Source: an uncultured Thalassospira sp.
GTDB lineage: Bacteria > Pseudomonadota > Alphaproteobacteria > Rhodospirillales_A > Thalassospiraceae
NCBI GenBank assembly: GCA_946885765.1
Contig: CAMPHD010000152.1
Span: 1-7,626 of the forward strand
Reading direction: 5' to 3'
Length of the DNA stretch: 7,626 nt
The translations under genes and the position numbers were made by a program. A model generated the notes under the pieces. The model did not search any database. It was given only the letters and a program-made list of their open reading frames with translations, and was not told where the DNA came from. This document shows positions 1-7,416 of this stretch, piece after piece (position 1 is the stretch's first letter; each line of letters begins with the position of its first letter).

Positions 1-299
1 CCCTGGACCTGCGCACGGTAACCAACACCGGTGATTTCCAGTTTCTTGGTGAAACCGTCCGAAACCCCGGTTACGAGGTTTGCGATATTGGCGCGTGTGG
101 TACCCCAGAGGGCACGGGCGCGCTTGCTATCGTTGGCCGGTTTCACGGTGATCTGGTTGTCATCCTGTGAAACAGTTACGTCCGAGGTCAGCGGCAGACG
201 AAGCTCACCGAGCTTGCCTTTTGCACTGATCTGTTCTTCGGTCAGGGTGATGGTAACGCCGTTAGGCACGACCACCGGATTTTTTCCTACTCGCGACAT
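1..299 (-). CDS. rplF: 50S ribosomal protein L6, N-terminal part (cut by left edge)
   Basis: The first 99 codons of L6, roughly half of the usual 177. L6 lies near the GTPase-associated centre and contacts 23S helix 97. MSRVGKNPVVVPNGVTITLT is the typical N-terminus. VTVSQDDNQITVKPANDSKR and RALWGTTRANIANLVSGVSD (about 59-78) mark the first alpha/beta domain. FTKKLEITGVGYRAQVQG is the start of the second. The ATG at 299 has AAGGAGGG overlapping the rpsH stop. In the usual spc order, rplR and rpsE would follow beyond the left edge. Confidence 0.96.
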   Translation of the reverse strand, partial: MSRVGKNPVVVPNGVTITLTEEQISAKGKLGELRLPLTSDVTVSQDDNQITVKPANDSKRARALWGTTRANIANLVTGVSDGFTKKLEITGVGYRAQVQ

Positions 300-311
300 C
301 GTTGGCCCTCC

Positions 312-710
312 TTAGAATACCTTGCAGAGGATTTCGCCGCCGACATTCTGATCGCGAGCCTCCTGATCCGATAGAACCCCTTTCGGAGTGGACAGGACTG
401 CGATGCCCAGGCCGTTGTAAACTTTCGGAAGATCTTTGATCTTCGAATAAACACGGCGACCAGGGGTCGAGACGCGGTCGATCTGCTTAATCACACCTTC
501 GCCCTCAAAATATTTGAGTTCGATGTTGATTTCGCTGACGCCCTTGCGAATTTCATTAATGCTGTAACCGCGGATATAACCTTCGCGCTGGAGAACATCC
601 AGCACACCGGTACGCAGTTTCGAAGCCGGCGAAGCAACGTTGGATTTACCAACGCGCTGACCGTTGCGGATACGCGTGAGCATATCGCCTACGGGATCAG
701 TCATCGACAT
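312..710 (-). CDS. rpsH: 30S ribosomal protein S8
   Basis: S8 of 132 residues (usual about 130-132), a primary binder of the 16S central domain. In E. coli it is the repressor of the spc operon. [20 protein letters not shown] opens the protein, and [14 protein letters not shown] (105-118) with [11 protein letters not shown] at the end is the family signature. The ATG at 710 is chosen over a second one at 704 because AAGGAGG lies seven bases before it and relatives, as I recall, also begin MSM. The TAA stop directly precedes GGAGGG, the ribosome binding site of rplF, 12 bases before that gene. Confidence 0.97.
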   Translation of the reverse strand: MSMTDPVGDMLTRIRNGQRVGKSNVASPASKLRTGVLDVLQREGYIRGYSINEIRKGVSEINIELKYFEGEGVIKQIDRVSTPGRRVYSKIKDLPKVYNGLGIAVLSTPKGVLSDQEARDQNVGGEILCKVF

Positions 711-722
711 GTGATGTCCTCC

Positions 723-1028
723 TTACCAGCTCGACTTCACCATGCCCGGGATCTGGCCACGCGAAGCAAGTTCACGAAGCGCGATACGGGACAGGCGGAA
801 TTTGCGATAGACACCGCGCGGACGACCGGAAACCTGGCAGCGAATACGCTGACGGATACGGGCCGAATTACGCGGCAGCTGGGCGAGTTTGATCACGCAC
901 GCGATACGCTCTTCAGGAGAGGTCTCGCGATTGTTGATGACCGCTTTAAGGGCGGCACGCTTGGCAGCATGCTGCTTAGCCAGGCGCTCACGTTTGAGTT
1001 CACGCTCTACAGCGCTCTTCTTGGCCAT
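723..1028 (-). CDS. rpsN: 30S ribosomal protein S14 (zinc-free form)
   Basis: S14 of 101 residues, in the 30S head beside S3, S10 and S19, needed for late 30S assembly. Its length and the lack of CxxC pairs (only Cys44 and Cys64) mark it as the long zinc-independent type, not the 61-residue zinc ribbon form. [20 protein letters not shown] starts the protein. [20 protein letters not shown] (67-86) and IPGMVKSSW at the end are signatures. GGAGG lies seven bases before the ATG. The TAA stop is joined to GGAGG, the binding site for rpsH. Confidence 0.97.
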   Translation of the reverse strand: MAKKSAVERELKRERLAKQHAAKRAALKAVINNRETSPEERIACVIKLAQLPRNSARIRQRIRCQVSGRPRGVYRKFRLSRIALRELASRGQIPGMVKSSW

Positions 1029-1042
1029 GGGCCAACCTCCAG

Positions 1043-1582
1043 TTAGTTTCCGAACGGAAGATCAAAGCCCTTGAGAAGGGCGAGAGCTTCGGCGTCGGAC
1101 TTTGCCGTGGTGCAAATGATGATGTCCATCCCGCGGACCGAGTCGACTTTGTCGTACTCGACTTCAGGAAAGACGAACTGTTCCTTGAGGCCCATGGCAA
1201 AGTTGCCACGACCATCGAAGGATTTTTTGTTCAGGCCGCGGAAGTCACGAACGCGCGGAAGCGCGACCGAAACCAGACGGTCCAGGAACTCGAACATACG
1301 GTCGCGACGCAGGGTCACTTTACAACCGATATTCATGCCTTCACGAAGCTTGAAAGCCGCTACCGACTTTTTCGCCTTGGTGAAGATAGGCTTCTGACCG
1401 GTGATGGCAGCAAGATCGGCCGCCGCACCTTCCAGCTTTTTGCGATCCTGGGTGGCGTCGCCGACACCCATATTGATCACGATCTTCTCGAGGCGCGGAA
1501 TCTCCATGGAATTCTCGTAAGAGAACTCCTTCTGGAGTGCGTCACGCACCACTTCTTTGTAATGTTCGCGCAGGCGCGTCAT
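1043..1582 (-). CDS. rplE: 50S ribosomal protein L5
   Basis: L5 of 179 residues, the same length as in E. coli. It binds 5S rRNA with L18 and L25 and contacts the P-site tRNA through its loop. [18 protein letters not shown] (31-48), [20 protein letters not shown] (61-80) and [20 protein letters not shown] (114-133) are all characteristic. The C-terminus [20 protein letters not shown] is intact. In E. coli, S8 represses the spc operon by binding mRNA at the start of rplE. Three short hairpins lie in codons about 12-24 here, but I could not recognise the S8-binding fold. The gap to rpsN is 14 bases. Confidence 0.97.
   Translation of the reverse strand: MTRLREHYKEVVRDALQKEFSYENSMEIPRLEKIVINMGVGDATQDRKKLEGAAADLAAITGQKPIFTKAKKSVAAFKLREGMNIGCKVTLRRDRMFEFLDRLVSVALPRVRDFRGLNKKSFDGRGNFAMGLKEQFVFPEVEYDKVDSVRGMDIIICTTAKSDAEALALLKGFDLPFGN
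1512..1549 (-). other. Run of three short hairpins early in rplE
   Basis: In the mRNA, GUGCG/CGCAC (loop UGA), ACUCC/GGAGU (loop AGAA) and UUCUC/GAGAA (loop UUAC) follow end to end. Neighbours share one or two bases. They sit 33-70 bases into rplE, close to where E. coli S8 acts on this mRNA. Each is only five pairs, so chance is a real alternative. Confidence 0.3.
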
Positions 1583-1593
1583 TTTTCCGTCCC

Positions 1594-1911
1594 TCAGTTG
1601 TCGATGACTTCGCCGCTGAGCTTCGCTACGCGAACCTTGCGACCATCATCGAGGGTCTTGAAACCGACGCGGGTCGGCTTGTTTTCTTTCGGGTCGACAA
1701 TCGCCACGTTGGAAACGTTGATTTTCGCTTCCTTCTCGACAATGCCGCCAGCATCAGCACCGGTCGGGCGCTGGTGACGTTTCACCAGGTTGATGCCCGA
1801 AACCAGAACTTTGTTCTCGGTCGGGAAAGCGGCGATAACTTCGCCGGTTTTCCCTTTATCTTTACCCGTCAGAACAATGACGCGATCACCCTTTTTAATC
1901 TTGGCAGCCAT
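1594..1911 (-). CDS. rplX: 50S ribosomal protein L24
   Basis: L24 of 105 residues, an assembly initiator that binds the 5' end of 23S rRNA and sits near the tunnel exit. The KOW motif is clear: [20 protein letters not shown] (5-24), then [14 protein letters not shown] (38-50). The end is [14 protein letters not shown]. It starts within the rplN stop (TAATG). The TGA stop runs into GAGGGA, which serves as the ribosome binding site for rplE eleven bases later. Confidence 0.97.
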   Translation of the reverse strand: MAAKIKKGDRVIVLTGKDKGKTGEVIAAFPTENKVLVSGINLVKRHQRPTGADAGGIVEKEAKINVSNVAIVDPKENKPTRVGFKTLDDGRKVRVAKLSGEVIDN

Positions 1912-2279
1912 TACAGCACCTCCGGGGCAAGCGAAATGATCTTCATGTAACCACGCGAACGAAGTTCACGGGTTACCGGGCCGAAAATACGCGTACCGAT
2001 CGGCTCACCATTCGCATTAATGAGAACGGCCGCGTTACGGTCAAAGCGGATCGCCGATCCATCGGAACGACGAATTTCCTTTGCGGTCCGAACGATGACA
2101 GCTTTGTGTACTGCACCCTTCTTAACACGACCGCGCGGAATGGCTTCCTTAACGGAAACCACGATAACATCACCAACATTAGCGGTTTTGCGCTTCGAGC
2201 CGCCCAGTACTTTGATACACTGAACACGGCGAGCGCCGCTGTTGTCGGCAACGTCCAGATTAGACTGCATCTGGATCAT
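1911..2279 (-). CDS. rplN: 50S ribosomal protein L14
   Basis: L14 of 122 residues, the exact usual length. It forms intersubunit bridge B8 with 16S rRNA and is the target of the silencing factor RsfS in other bacteria. [20 protein letters not shown] (8-27) and [20 protein letters not shown] (56-75) are signatures. The end is [30 protein letters not shown] lies seven bases before the ATG. In E. coli this gene begins the separate spc operon. Here the 34-base gap shows no recognisable sigma-70 promoter, so readthrough from the S10 block is likely. A 7-bp hairpin begins four bases after the A of the start codon. The TAA stop shares one base with the rplX ATG. Confidence 0.97.
   Translation of the reverse strand: MIQMQSNLDVADNSGARRVQCIKVLGGSKRKTANVGDVIVVSVKEAIPRGRVKKGAVHKAVIVRTAKEIRRSDGSAIRFDRNAAVLINANGEPIGTRIFGPVTRELRSRGYMKIISLAPEVL
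2254..2275 (-). other. Start-proximal RNA hairpin in rplN
   Basis: UCCAGAU pairs perfectly with AUCUGGA across an eight-base loop, starting one base after the AUG codon. A stem in this position can slow initiation. It could equally be a by-product of codons for IQMQSNLD. Confidence 0.3.
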
Positions 2280-2313
2280 GGGTTTACCCCTTGACTATGG
2301 TTGGGCTGAGGAC

Positions 2314-2547
2314 TCACTCCTCGACCACTACTTCCCAAGACTTCAATTTCGAGATCGGCCGGCATTCGCGAATACGAACGACGTCACCCGTCTTGAAGCG
2401 GTTCTCTTCATCATGCGCGTGGAATTTCTTCGACTTGCGCACATACTTTTTATACAGCGGGTGCATGACCTGGCGTTCCACACGGACCACCACAGTCTTG
2501 TCGTTTTTTGTCGAAACGACTGTCCCCTGCAATACACGCCTCGGCAT
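2314..2547 (-). CDS. rpsQ: 30S ribosomal protein S17
   Basis: S17 of 77 residues, an OB-fold primary 16S-binding protein (5' domain). [20 protein letters not shown] opens the fold. [19 protein letters not shown] (29-47) is the rRNA-binding loop signature. The protein ends at [17 protein letters not shown], slightly shorter than the E. coli protein. AGGAG lies seven bases before the ATG in a 26-base gap after rpmC. The TGA stop is 34 bases before rplN, the second-longest gap in the window. This is the last gene of the S10-type block. Confidence 0.96.
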   Translation of the reverse strand: MPRRVLQGTVVSTKNDKTVVVRVERQVMHPLYKKYVRKSKKFHAHDEENRFKTGDVVRIRECRPISKLKSWEVVVEE

Positions 2548-2573
2548 GTGTCTTAACTCCTATGCGTGTCCAG

Positions 2574-2774
2574 TTAGGCCGCAGTAGCACCCTTCTCGTT
2601 TCCGAGAAGGGTTTTGATGCGGGCGATATCACGGCGGACCTTACGGACCTGCGCAGTGTTCTCGAACTGACCGGAAGCCTGCTGGAAACGCATATTGAAC
2701 GATTCCTTACGCAGGTCGAGCAGCATCTGTTTTAGTTCATCAGCGCTTTTCGCGCGGAGATCAGCAATTTTCAT
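2574..2774 (-). CDS. rpmC: 50S ribosomal protein L29
   Basis: L29 of 66 residues, a helical hairpin at the tunnel exit next to L23 that helps form the trigger factor/SRP docking site. [20 protein letters not shown] and [20 protein letters not shown], then [12 protein letters not shown], match the family. I chose the ATG at 2774. A GTG directly before it (2775-2777) could also initiate and would add one Met. GGGGAG sits nine bases before the ATG. The last 13 codons contain a 10-bp GAAA-capped RNA hairpin (2589-2612). Confidence 0.95.
   Translation of the reverse strand: MKIADLRAKSADELKQMLLDLRKESFNMRFQQASGQFENTAQVRKVRRDIARIKTLLGNEKGATAA
2589..2612 (-). other. Perfect 10-bp hairpin with GAAA tetraloop in 3' end of rpmC
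   Basis: In the mRNA, ACCCUUCUCG pairs perfectly with CGAGAAGGGU around GAAA, a GNRA tetraloop. It lies inside codons for KTLLGNEKG and ends about 12 bases before the rpmC stop. No U-run follows (GCUACUGCGG), so it is not a standard terminator. A role in mRNA stability, processing, ribosome pausing or protein binding is possible but unproven. Confidence 0.5.
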
Positions 2775-2780
2775 CACTAA

Positions 2781-3200
2781 TTACTCCCCTTCACCAAGAC
2801 GCGTGACAAACTTGGTCTTGATCGGCAATTTTGCCGCTGCGAGCTCGAAAGCCCGACGTGCAAGATCCAGCGGAACACCGTCAAGTTCAAACATAATCCG
2901 ACCCGGTTTAACACGGGCAGCCCAATATTCGACAGAGCCCTTGCCTTTACCCTGACGGACTTCAGCAGGCTTCTGCGATACCGGGAGATCCGGGAAAACG
3001 CGGATCCACACGCGACCTTGACGGCGCATGTGGCGGGTGATCGCGCGGCGAGCCGCTTCGATCTGACGCGCCGTTATACGCTCCGGCTCCAAGGCTTTCA
3101 AGCCATAAGCGCCGAAATTAAGTTCCGTACCACCTTTGGCCTCACCTTTAAGGCGACCCTTGTGTGCTTTACGGAACTTTGTACGTTTTGGAGAAAGCAT
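2781..3200 (-). CDS. rplP: 50S ribosomal protein L16
   Basis: L16 of 139 residues (E. coli 136). It organises the A-site tRNA region of the 50S and joins late in assembly. [16 protein letters not shown] at the start, [20 protein letters not shown] (42-61) and [16 protein letters not shown] are the family signatures. Arg82, in [13 protein letters not shown], aligns with E. coli Arg81, the residue hydroxylated by YcfD. No such enzyme is in this window. AAGGAG precedes the ATG by about eight bases. The end [19 protein letters not shown] is normal. rpmC follows within six bases. Confidence 0.97.
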   Translation of the reverse strand: MLSPKRTKFRKAHKGRLKGEAKGGTELNFGAYGLKALEPERITARQIEAARRAITRHMRRQGRVWIRVFPDLPVSQKPAEVRQGKGKGSVEYWAARVKPGRIMFELDGVPLDLARRAFELAAAKLPIKTKFVTRLGEGE

Positions 3201-3212
3201 CTCTCTATCTCC

Positions 3213-3899
3213 TTACTTACGACCTGAACCAGCCGACTCGAGCGCTTTACGCTCGGAAGCCAACGGATCGTGAGCCATGATTTCGCCCTTGAAGATCCAG
3301 ACCTTCAGACCGCAAACACCATAGGTGGTGTGAGCTTCCGAAGTGCCATAATCAACGTCCGCACGCAGAGTGTGCAGCGGAACGCGACCTTCACGGTACC
3401 ATTCGGTACGAGCGATTTCAGCACCACCAAGACGACCAGCAGCATTAATACGAATGCCACCAGCACCGAGACGGATTGCGTTCTGAACCGAGCGCTTCAT
3501 GGCGCGACGGAACGAAACACGGCGCTCAAGCTGCTGGGCGATGTTATCAGCGACCAGCTTGGCATCGATTTCCGGTTTACGGATTTCGATGATGTTAACC
3601 TGCACTTCCGACTTCGTCAGTTTCTGCAGATCGTTCTTGAGCTTCTCGATGTCCTGGCCTTTTTTCCCGATCACAACACCCGGACGGGCAGAGTGGATCG
3701 AGATGCGGGCTTTTTTCGCCGGACGTTCGATAATCACCTTCGATACACCCGCCTGTTTCAGACGGTCGAAGATGTATTTACGGATCGCCAGATCTTCATG
3801 AAGAAGGCCAGCGAAATCGGACTTGTTGGCGTACCAGCGGGAATCCCAGGTACGGTTGATACCAACGCGCAGACCGATCGGATTTACTTTCTGACCCAT
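3213..3899 (-). CDS. rpsC: 30S ribosomal protein S3
   Basis: S3 of 228 residues (E. coli 233), in the 30S head at the mRNA entry channel, where S3, S4 and S5 have helicase activity. [20 protein letters not shown] opens the protein. A type-2 KH domain follows, with GKKG (78-81) in [13 protein letters not shown] as its GXXG loop. The C-terminal S3 domain (about 115-205) includes [14 protein letters not shown] and the end block [14 protein letters not shown]. It overlaps the end of rplV by one base. Its TAA stop, in TAAGGAGATAG, supplies the Shine-Dalgarno sequence for rplP. Confidence 0.97.
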   Translation of the reverse strand: MGQKVNPIGLRVGINRTWDSRWYANKSDFAGLLHEDLAIRKYIFDRLKQAGVSKVIIERPAKKARISIHSARPGVVIGKKGQDIEKLKNDLQKLTKSEVQVNIIEIRKPEIDAKLVADNIAQQLERRVSFRRAMKRSVQNAIRLGAGGIRINAAGRLGGAEIARTEWYREGRVPLHTLRADVDYGTSEAHTTYGVCGLKVWIFKGEIMAHDPLASERKALESAGSGRK

Positions 3900-4279
3900 T
3901 ACTCGGTCTCCTCACGTTCGCAGACGACGATGCGCATGTTGGAGAACGGCTTAATGATCTTGCCAACGCGACCGCGTGCGCGGGCCCGCCAACGTTTCAT
4001 CACGAATGCCTTACCAACAGTCGCCTCTTTGATAAAGAGACGGTCGACATCAAGCTGATGGTTGTTCTCGGCGTTAGCGATCGCCGATTCCAGCAGCTTT
4101 TTGACGTCCTGCGAAATGCGTTTGTTGGAGAAGGTGAGCTCTGCCAAAGCAGCCTCTGCCTTCATACCACGGATCGACTCGGCGACGAGGTTGAGCTTAC
4201 GCGGGGAAATGCGTACTGCCCGGAGCGAAGCCGCGGCCTCGTTGTCCGCCAGCCGACGGATGTCAGCTTTTTTACCCAT
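3899..4279 (-). CDS. rplV: 50S ribosomal protein L22
   Basis: L22 of 126 residues. It contacts all 23S domains, and its long beta-hairpin (about 85-107) lines the exit tunnel opposite L4. [18 protein letters not shown] (22-39) and [14 protein letters not shown] (95-108) are hallmarks. The hairpin tip is the region where macrolide-resistance changes arise in other bacteria. I see no deletion there. The first 15 residues and the acidic end EREETE extend beyond the 110-residue E. coli protein. The stop and the rpsC start share one base (TAATG), with GAGGAGACC just before, so rpsC is probably coupled to it. Confidence 0.97.
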   Translation of the reverse strand: MGKKADIRRLADNEAAASLRAVRISPRKLNLVAESIRGMKAEAALAELTFSNKRISQDVKKLLESAIANAENNHQLDVDRLFIKEATVGKAFVMKRWRARARGRVGKIIKPFSNMRIVVCEREETE

Positions 4280-4281
4280 CG

Positions 4282-4560
4282 TTACTTCCTCTTCGCCTTC
4301 TTGTCGGCCGCGTGACCATAATAGGTACGGGTCGGCGAAAACTCGCCGAACTTATGACCGATCATATCTTCGTTCACAAGTACCGGCAGAAACTTCTGGC
4401 CATTGTAAACCCCAAAGGTGAGGCCTACGAATTGCGGCAAAATCGTCGAGCGCCGCGACCAGGTCTTAATTACCTCATTCCGGCCTGAAGCACGGACTGT
4501 TTCGGCTTTCTTAAGAAGGTATCCGTCTACAAACGGACCCTTCCAAACGGAACGCGCCAT
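4282..4560 (-). CDS. rpsS: 30S ribosomal protein S19
   Basis: S19 of 92 residues, the usual length. It sits in the 30S head, pairs with S13, and contacts the A-site tRNA and the 50S bridge B1a. [12 protein letters not shown] at the N-terminus and [19 protein letters not shown] (66-84) are the family signature. The tail DKKAKRK is basic, as expected. GGAGGAGG (4568-4575) lies seven bases before the ATG, one of the strongest ribosome binding sites in the window. The TAA stop is two bases ahead of the rplV ATG. Confidence 0.97.
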   Translation of the reverse strand: MARSVWKGPFVDGYLLKKAETVRASGRNEVIKTWSRRSTILPQFVGLTFGVYNGQKFLPVLVNEDMIGHKFGEFSPTRTYYGHAADKKAKRK

Positions 4561-4576
4561 AGTCTAGCCTCCTCCG

Positions 4577-5404
4577 TTAGCTCTTATGACGACGGCGCAT
4601 GATGAGCGCGTCAGTCTTTTTGTTCGAGCGGGTACGTTTGCCCTTGGTGGGTTTACCCCACGGCGTAACCGGGTGACGACCACCCGACGTGCGACCTTCA
4701 CCACCACCATGCGGGTGATCGATCGGGTTCATGGCAACACCACGAACCGAAGGACGCTTGCCAAGCCAGCGATGACGGCCAGCTTTACCAAGGTTTGTGT
4801 TCTGCTGGTCCTGGTTCGACACGGCACCGATGGTAGCCATGCATTCACCACGAACCAAACGTACCTCACCGGAGGACAGCTTAAGCTGGGCGTAACCCTG
4901 GTCCTTACCGACAAGCTGCACATAGGTGCCTGCCGAACGTGCGATCTGACCACCTTTACCGGCCTTCAGTTCGACGTTGTGGACGATGGTACCGACCGGA
5001 ATATTCTTCAGCGGTGCGGCATTGCCCGGCTTAATATCTACGCGTTCGGCTGCAACAACGTTGTCGCCGACAGCAAGACGCTGCGGTGCGAGGATGTAGG
5101 CCAACTCGTCATCGGAATAACGAACCAGGGCGATGAACGCCGTGCGGTTCGGATCATATTCCAGACGTTCGACCGTACCGACGACATCAAACTTGGTACG
5201 TTTGAAGTCGATGATGCGGTAACGACGCTTGTGACCACCACCAATACGGCGGGCGGTGATACGACCAGAGTTGTTACGGCCACCTTTCTTGCGAAGACCT
5301 TCGGTCAACGCTTTGATCGGCTTGCCCTTGTGGAGATCGGAACGATCAACAAGAACCAGCTGACGGCGACCAGGAGAGGTTGGTTTAAACTTCTTCAAAG
5401 CCAT
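4577..5404 (-). CDS. rplB: 50S ribosomal protein L2
   Basis: L2 of 275 residues (usual about 273-280), the largest primary 23S-binding protein here. It is needed for subunit joining and close to the peptidyl transferase centre. The N-terminal OB-like and SH3-like domains include [20 protein letters not shown] (44-63) and the [12 protein letters not shown] block. The C-terminal motif [21 protein letters not shown] begins at residue 230. Its first histidine corresponds to E. coli His229, linked to peptidyl transferase activity. The end [17 protein letters not shown] is typical. Only three bases separate it from rplW. It is followed after 16 bases by rpsS. Confidence 0.97.
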   Translation of the reverse strand: MALKKFKPTSPGRRQLVLVDRSDLHKGKPIKALTEGLRKKGGRNNSGRITARRIGGGHKRRYRIIDFKRTKFDVVGTVERLEYDPNRTAFIALVRYSDDELAYILAPQRLAVGDNVVAAERVDIKPGNAAPLKNIPVGTIVHNVELKAGKGGQIARSAGTYVQLVGKDQGYAQLKLSSGEVRLVRGECMATIGAVSNQDQQNTNLGKAGRHRWLGKRPSVRGVAMNPIDHPHGGGEGRTSGGRHPVTPWGKPTKGKRTRSNKKTDALIMRRRHKS

Positions 5405-5407
5405 GTC

Positions 5408-5710
5408 TTAGATTCCCGTCGTCACGTCGATGGACTGACCCTCTTCGAGGGTAACCATCGCTTTCTTGAAATCGCTCCGGCGACCGACAGTACCGCGAAA
5501 ACGCTTGGTCTTGCCTTTTACCACAGAGGTATTGACCGCCTTGACCTTCACCCCGAACAGACCTTCCACAGCAGCCTTGATCTCCGGCTTGGTGGCGTCG
5601 ATCGCAACTTTGAACGCAACTGCGTTGTGCTCAGAAATCAGCGTCGACTTTTCAGTGATATGCGGGGCGCGGATGACTTCGTACATCCGCTCTTTGCTGA
5701 TGATCGTCAT
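5408..5710 (-). CDS. rplW: 50S ribosomal protein L23
   Basis: L23 of 100 residues, at the mouth of the exit tunnel, where it docks trigger factor and SRP. The motif RAPHITEKS (14-22) is the family signature. The Lys/Arg-rich loop [20 protein letters not shown] (65-84) is the rRNA-binding and tunnel-facing part. The start at 5710 is supported by the ATGA overlap with the rplD stop and by GGAGG ten bases upstream. A later Met at residue 9 is possible but lacks this support. The stop is three bases before rplB. Confidence 0.96.
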   Translation of the reverse strand: MTIISKERMYEVIRAPHITEKSTLISEHNAVAFKVAIDATKPEIKAAVEGLFGVKVKAVNTSVVKGKTKRFRGTVGRRSDFKKAMVTLEEGQSIDVTTGI

Positions 5711-6327
5711 TTGAGACGTGCCTCCAACGCTTCGACCGCACCCTTGGTCAGCACCAGGGTGTCACGGCGCAGGATGTCATAGACGTTAGCACCAATCTCG
5801 GGCAGCACATCAATCTGCGGGATGTTGCGCGCTGCGCGTGCAAAGCCCTCATTGACCTGCGAACCGTCGATGATCAGTGCAGACTTCCAGCCGAGCTTAG
5901 CGAAAACTGCGACCAGATTCTTGGTTTTGGCGTCCGAGAATTCCGCATTATCAAGAACGATAAGCTTACCGTCCTTTGCTTTGGCCGACAGAGCGGTTTT
6001 CAGCGCGAGCTTACGGAACTTCTTGGTCAGATCGTGCGAATGATCGCGAACACGCGGACCATGCGCCACACCACCACCACGGAACTGTACGGCTTTACGG
6101 GAACCGTGACGTGCACCGCCACTACCCTTCTGACGTACGAATTTTTTCGTGGTCGCAGAGATCTCGCTTTTTTCCTTGACCTTGTGGGTACCGGCGCGGC
6201 GTTTTGCCAACTGCCAGTTCACCATGCGGTGAAGGATGTCACGACGAACGTCCAGACCAAAGATCTCTTCTGCGAGATCAATGTTACCTGCCTTGGACGC
6301 GTCAAGTTTAAGAATATCGTGCTTCAT
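5707..6327 (-). CDS. rplD: 50S ribosomal protein L4
   Basis: L4 of 206 residues (E. coli 201). It binds 23S rRNA domain I, and its extended arm lines the exit tunnel with L22. The arm is residues about 45-95, with the basic stretch [20 protein letters not shown] (61-80) followed by [12 protein letters not shown]. The globular part resumes with LIVLDNAEF and ends [11 protein letters not shown]. In E. coli, L4 also represses its own operon by binding the S10 leader. Whether this L4 does so cannot be told from the protein. AAGGA across the rplC stop serves as the ribosome binding site. The TGA stop overlaps the rplW ATG in ATGA, a layout that usually couples translation. Confidence 0.97.
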   Translation of the reverse strand: MKHDILKLDASKAGNIDLAEEIFGLDVRRDILHRMVNWQLAKRRAGTHKVKEKSEISATTKKFVRQKGSGGARHGSRKAVQFRGGGVAHGPRVRDHSHDLTKKFRKLALKTALSAKAKDGKLIVLDNAEFSDAKTKNLVAVFAKLGWKSALIIDGSQVNEGFARAARNIPQIDVLPEIGANVYDILRRDTLVLTKGAVEALEARLK

Positions 6328-6332
6328 GATGC

Positions 6333-7052
6333 TTATTCCTTATCCTCGGCGACAGCTTCTTCAGCAGCCGGGGCAGCAGCACCCTTCAGCGCGGCCGGGA
6401 ACGGCAGACCTTCCGGTGCAGCACGTTTCACAGCATCCTTGACAAGGACATACGCACCAGCATGACCCGGAACAGCACCGTGAACCAGAACAAGCCCCTT
6501 TGCTTCGTCGGTAGAGACGATTTTCAGGGACTGAACGGTTACGCGAGCCGCACCCATGTGACCAGCCATCTTCTTACCTTTGAAGACGCGGCCCGGATCC
6601 TGGCACTGACCGGTGGAACCATGCGAACGGTGCGATACAGACACACCGTGCGACGCACGCAGACCACCGAAATTATGGCGCTTCATCGCACCGGCAAAAC
6701 CTTTACCGATGGAGGTGCCGATAACGTCAACGAACTGGCCTTCGACAAAGTGGGTTGCCGAAAGTTCGGCACCGACTTCGATCAGCGCATCTTCGCTAAC
6801 GCGGAATTCAGCAAGTTTGGCTTTCGGCTCAACCTTGGCTTTTGCGAAGTGACCGCGCATCGGCTTCGATACGTTTTTCACTTTTGCTTTGCCATAGCCA
6901 AGCTGAACAGCAACGTAACCGTCGGTGTCGCTGGTACGATTAGCAACGACCTGAAGGTTATCGACTTTCAGAACGGTGACAGGAAGATGCACGCCTTCGT
7001 CTGTGAAGACGCGAGTCATGCCAACCTTCTGGGTAATAAGTCCACTACGCAT
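6333..7052 (-). CDS. rplC: 50S ribosomal protein L3
   Basis: L3 of 239 residues, an early 50S assembly protein whose long loop reaches toward the peptidyl transferase centre. The N-terminus [16 protein letters not shown] is characteristic. The loop [20 protein letters not shown] (145-164) is well conserved. Gln151 aligns with E. coli Gln150, the residue methylated by PrmB, so this protein may be modified too. Residues 170-206 (RVTVQSL to VLVKDAV) close the fold. About 30 further residues, rich in Ala and Glu and ending [11 protein letters not shown], exceed the E. coli protein (209 residues). Such acidic tails are, as I recall, seen in alphaproteobacterial L3. GGGAG lies nine bases before the ATG. 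The TAA stop is five bases before rplD. Confidence 0.97.
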   Translation of the reverse strand: MRSGLITQKVGMTRVFTDEGVHLPVTVLKVDNLQVVANRTSDTDGYVAVQLGYGKAKVKNVSKPMRGHFAKAKVEPKAKLAEFRVSEDALIEVGAELSATHFVEGQFVDVIGTSIGKGFAGAMKRHNFGGLRASHGVSVSHRSHGSTGQCQDPGRVFKGKKMAGHMGAARVTVQSLKIVSTDEAKGLVLVHGAVPGHAGAYVLVKDAVKRAAPEGLPFPAALKGAAAPAAEEAVAEDKE

Positions 7053-7068
7053 TGCGGCTTACTCCCGA

Positions 7069-7377
7069 TTAAAGCTTGATCTCGACGTCGACGCCAGCAG
7101 CCAGGTCGAGCTTCATCAGAGCATCAACGGTCTGGGGTGTCGGGTCGACAATGTCGAGAAGACGCTTGTGCGTACGGATTTCGAACTGTTCACGCGATTT
7201 CTTATCGATGTGCGGAGACCGCAGAACAGTGTATTTCTCAATGCGGGTCGGCAGCGGAATCGGGCCGCGGACCTCTGCGCCAGTGCGCTTCGCCGTATTG
7301 ACGATCTCGCGCGTGGACTGATCCAGCACGCGATGGTCAAACGCCTTCAGGCGACTGCGAATGTTCTGACTATCCAT
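7069..7377 (-). CDS. rpsJ: 30S ribosomal protein S10 (NusE)
   Basis: S10 of 102 residues, the family's normal length. It binds the 30S head near 16S rRNA and also acts as NusE, the partner of NusB in antitermination. The signature [20 protein letters not shown] (37-54) and the nearby [10 protein letters not shown] are intact, and the end [10 protein letters not shown] is typical. I chose the ATG at 7377 because MDSQNIR matches the family N-terminus. An in-frame TTG at 7401 would add eight residues that I do not recognise as conserved. The ATG has no good Shine-Dalgarno sequence, since the nearest lies in a hairpin. Residue 8 is serine (AGT) where E. coli S10, and as I recall most relatives, have isoleucine in the IRIRLKAFD block. 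It is the first gene of the S10 operon, 16 bases ahead of rplC. Confidence 0.96.
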   Translation of the reverse strand: MDSQNIRSRLKAFDHRVLDQSTREIVNTAKRTGAEVRGPIPLPTRIEKYTVLRSPHIDKKSREQFEIRTHKRLLDIVDPTPQTVDALMKLDLAAGVDVEIKL

Positions 7378-7388
7378 GTAATTATGTA

Positions 7389-7412
7389 CCGGAGCCCTCA
7401 AAAGGACACCGG
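7389..7412 (-). promoter_or_regulatory. Leader hairpin just upstream of rpsJ
   Basis: In the transcript, CCGGUGUCCU pairs with AGGGCUCCGG around a UUUG loop, with one U-U mismatch and one U-G pair in ten positions. The stem ends 11 bases before the rpsJ ATG. Its 3' arm holds GAGGG, the nearest Shine-Dalgarno-like string, which is too far (about 17 bases) from the start and buried in the stem. This suggests a structured 5' leader that may control translation of the first S10-operon gene. In E. coli, L4 represses the S10 operon through its leader RNA. No homology to that leader was recognised here, so a shared mechanism is inference. Confidence 0.45.
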
Positions 7413-7416
7413 CCCC

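Noticed and set aside
706..718. Inverted repeat GACAT/ATGTC around the rpsH start codon
   Set aside because: Only five AU-rich pairs with a three-base loop, too weak to claim start-codon masking.
2280..2313. Possible -10 box (CATAGT) ahead of rplN
   Set aside because: No matching -35 hexamer at a proper distance, so no promoter is called.
2308..2322. GAGGA/TCCTC inverted repeat across the rpsQ stop
   Set aside because: Five pairs and no U-run. Not enough for a terminator and easily due to chance.
3270..4058. A 262-codon plus-strand frame opposite rpsC and rplV
   Set aside because: Antisense shadow of S3 and L22, with no family motif and no ribosome binding site of note.
5438..5452. ACCCTC/GAGGGT inverted repeat in the rplW end
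   Set aside because: Six pairs with a three-base loop in coding sequence, with no context suggesting a role.
4586..5782. A 398-codon open frame on the plus strand opposite rplB, rplW and the end of rplD
   Set aside because: It is an exact antisense shadow of three certain genes. The protein has no recognisable fold, is rich in Thr and Arg as antisense frames often are, and lies across gene boundaries.
6462..7079. A 205-codon plus-strand frame opposite rplC
   Set aside because: Antisense shadow of L3. It spans the rplC–rpsJ gap with no supporting features.
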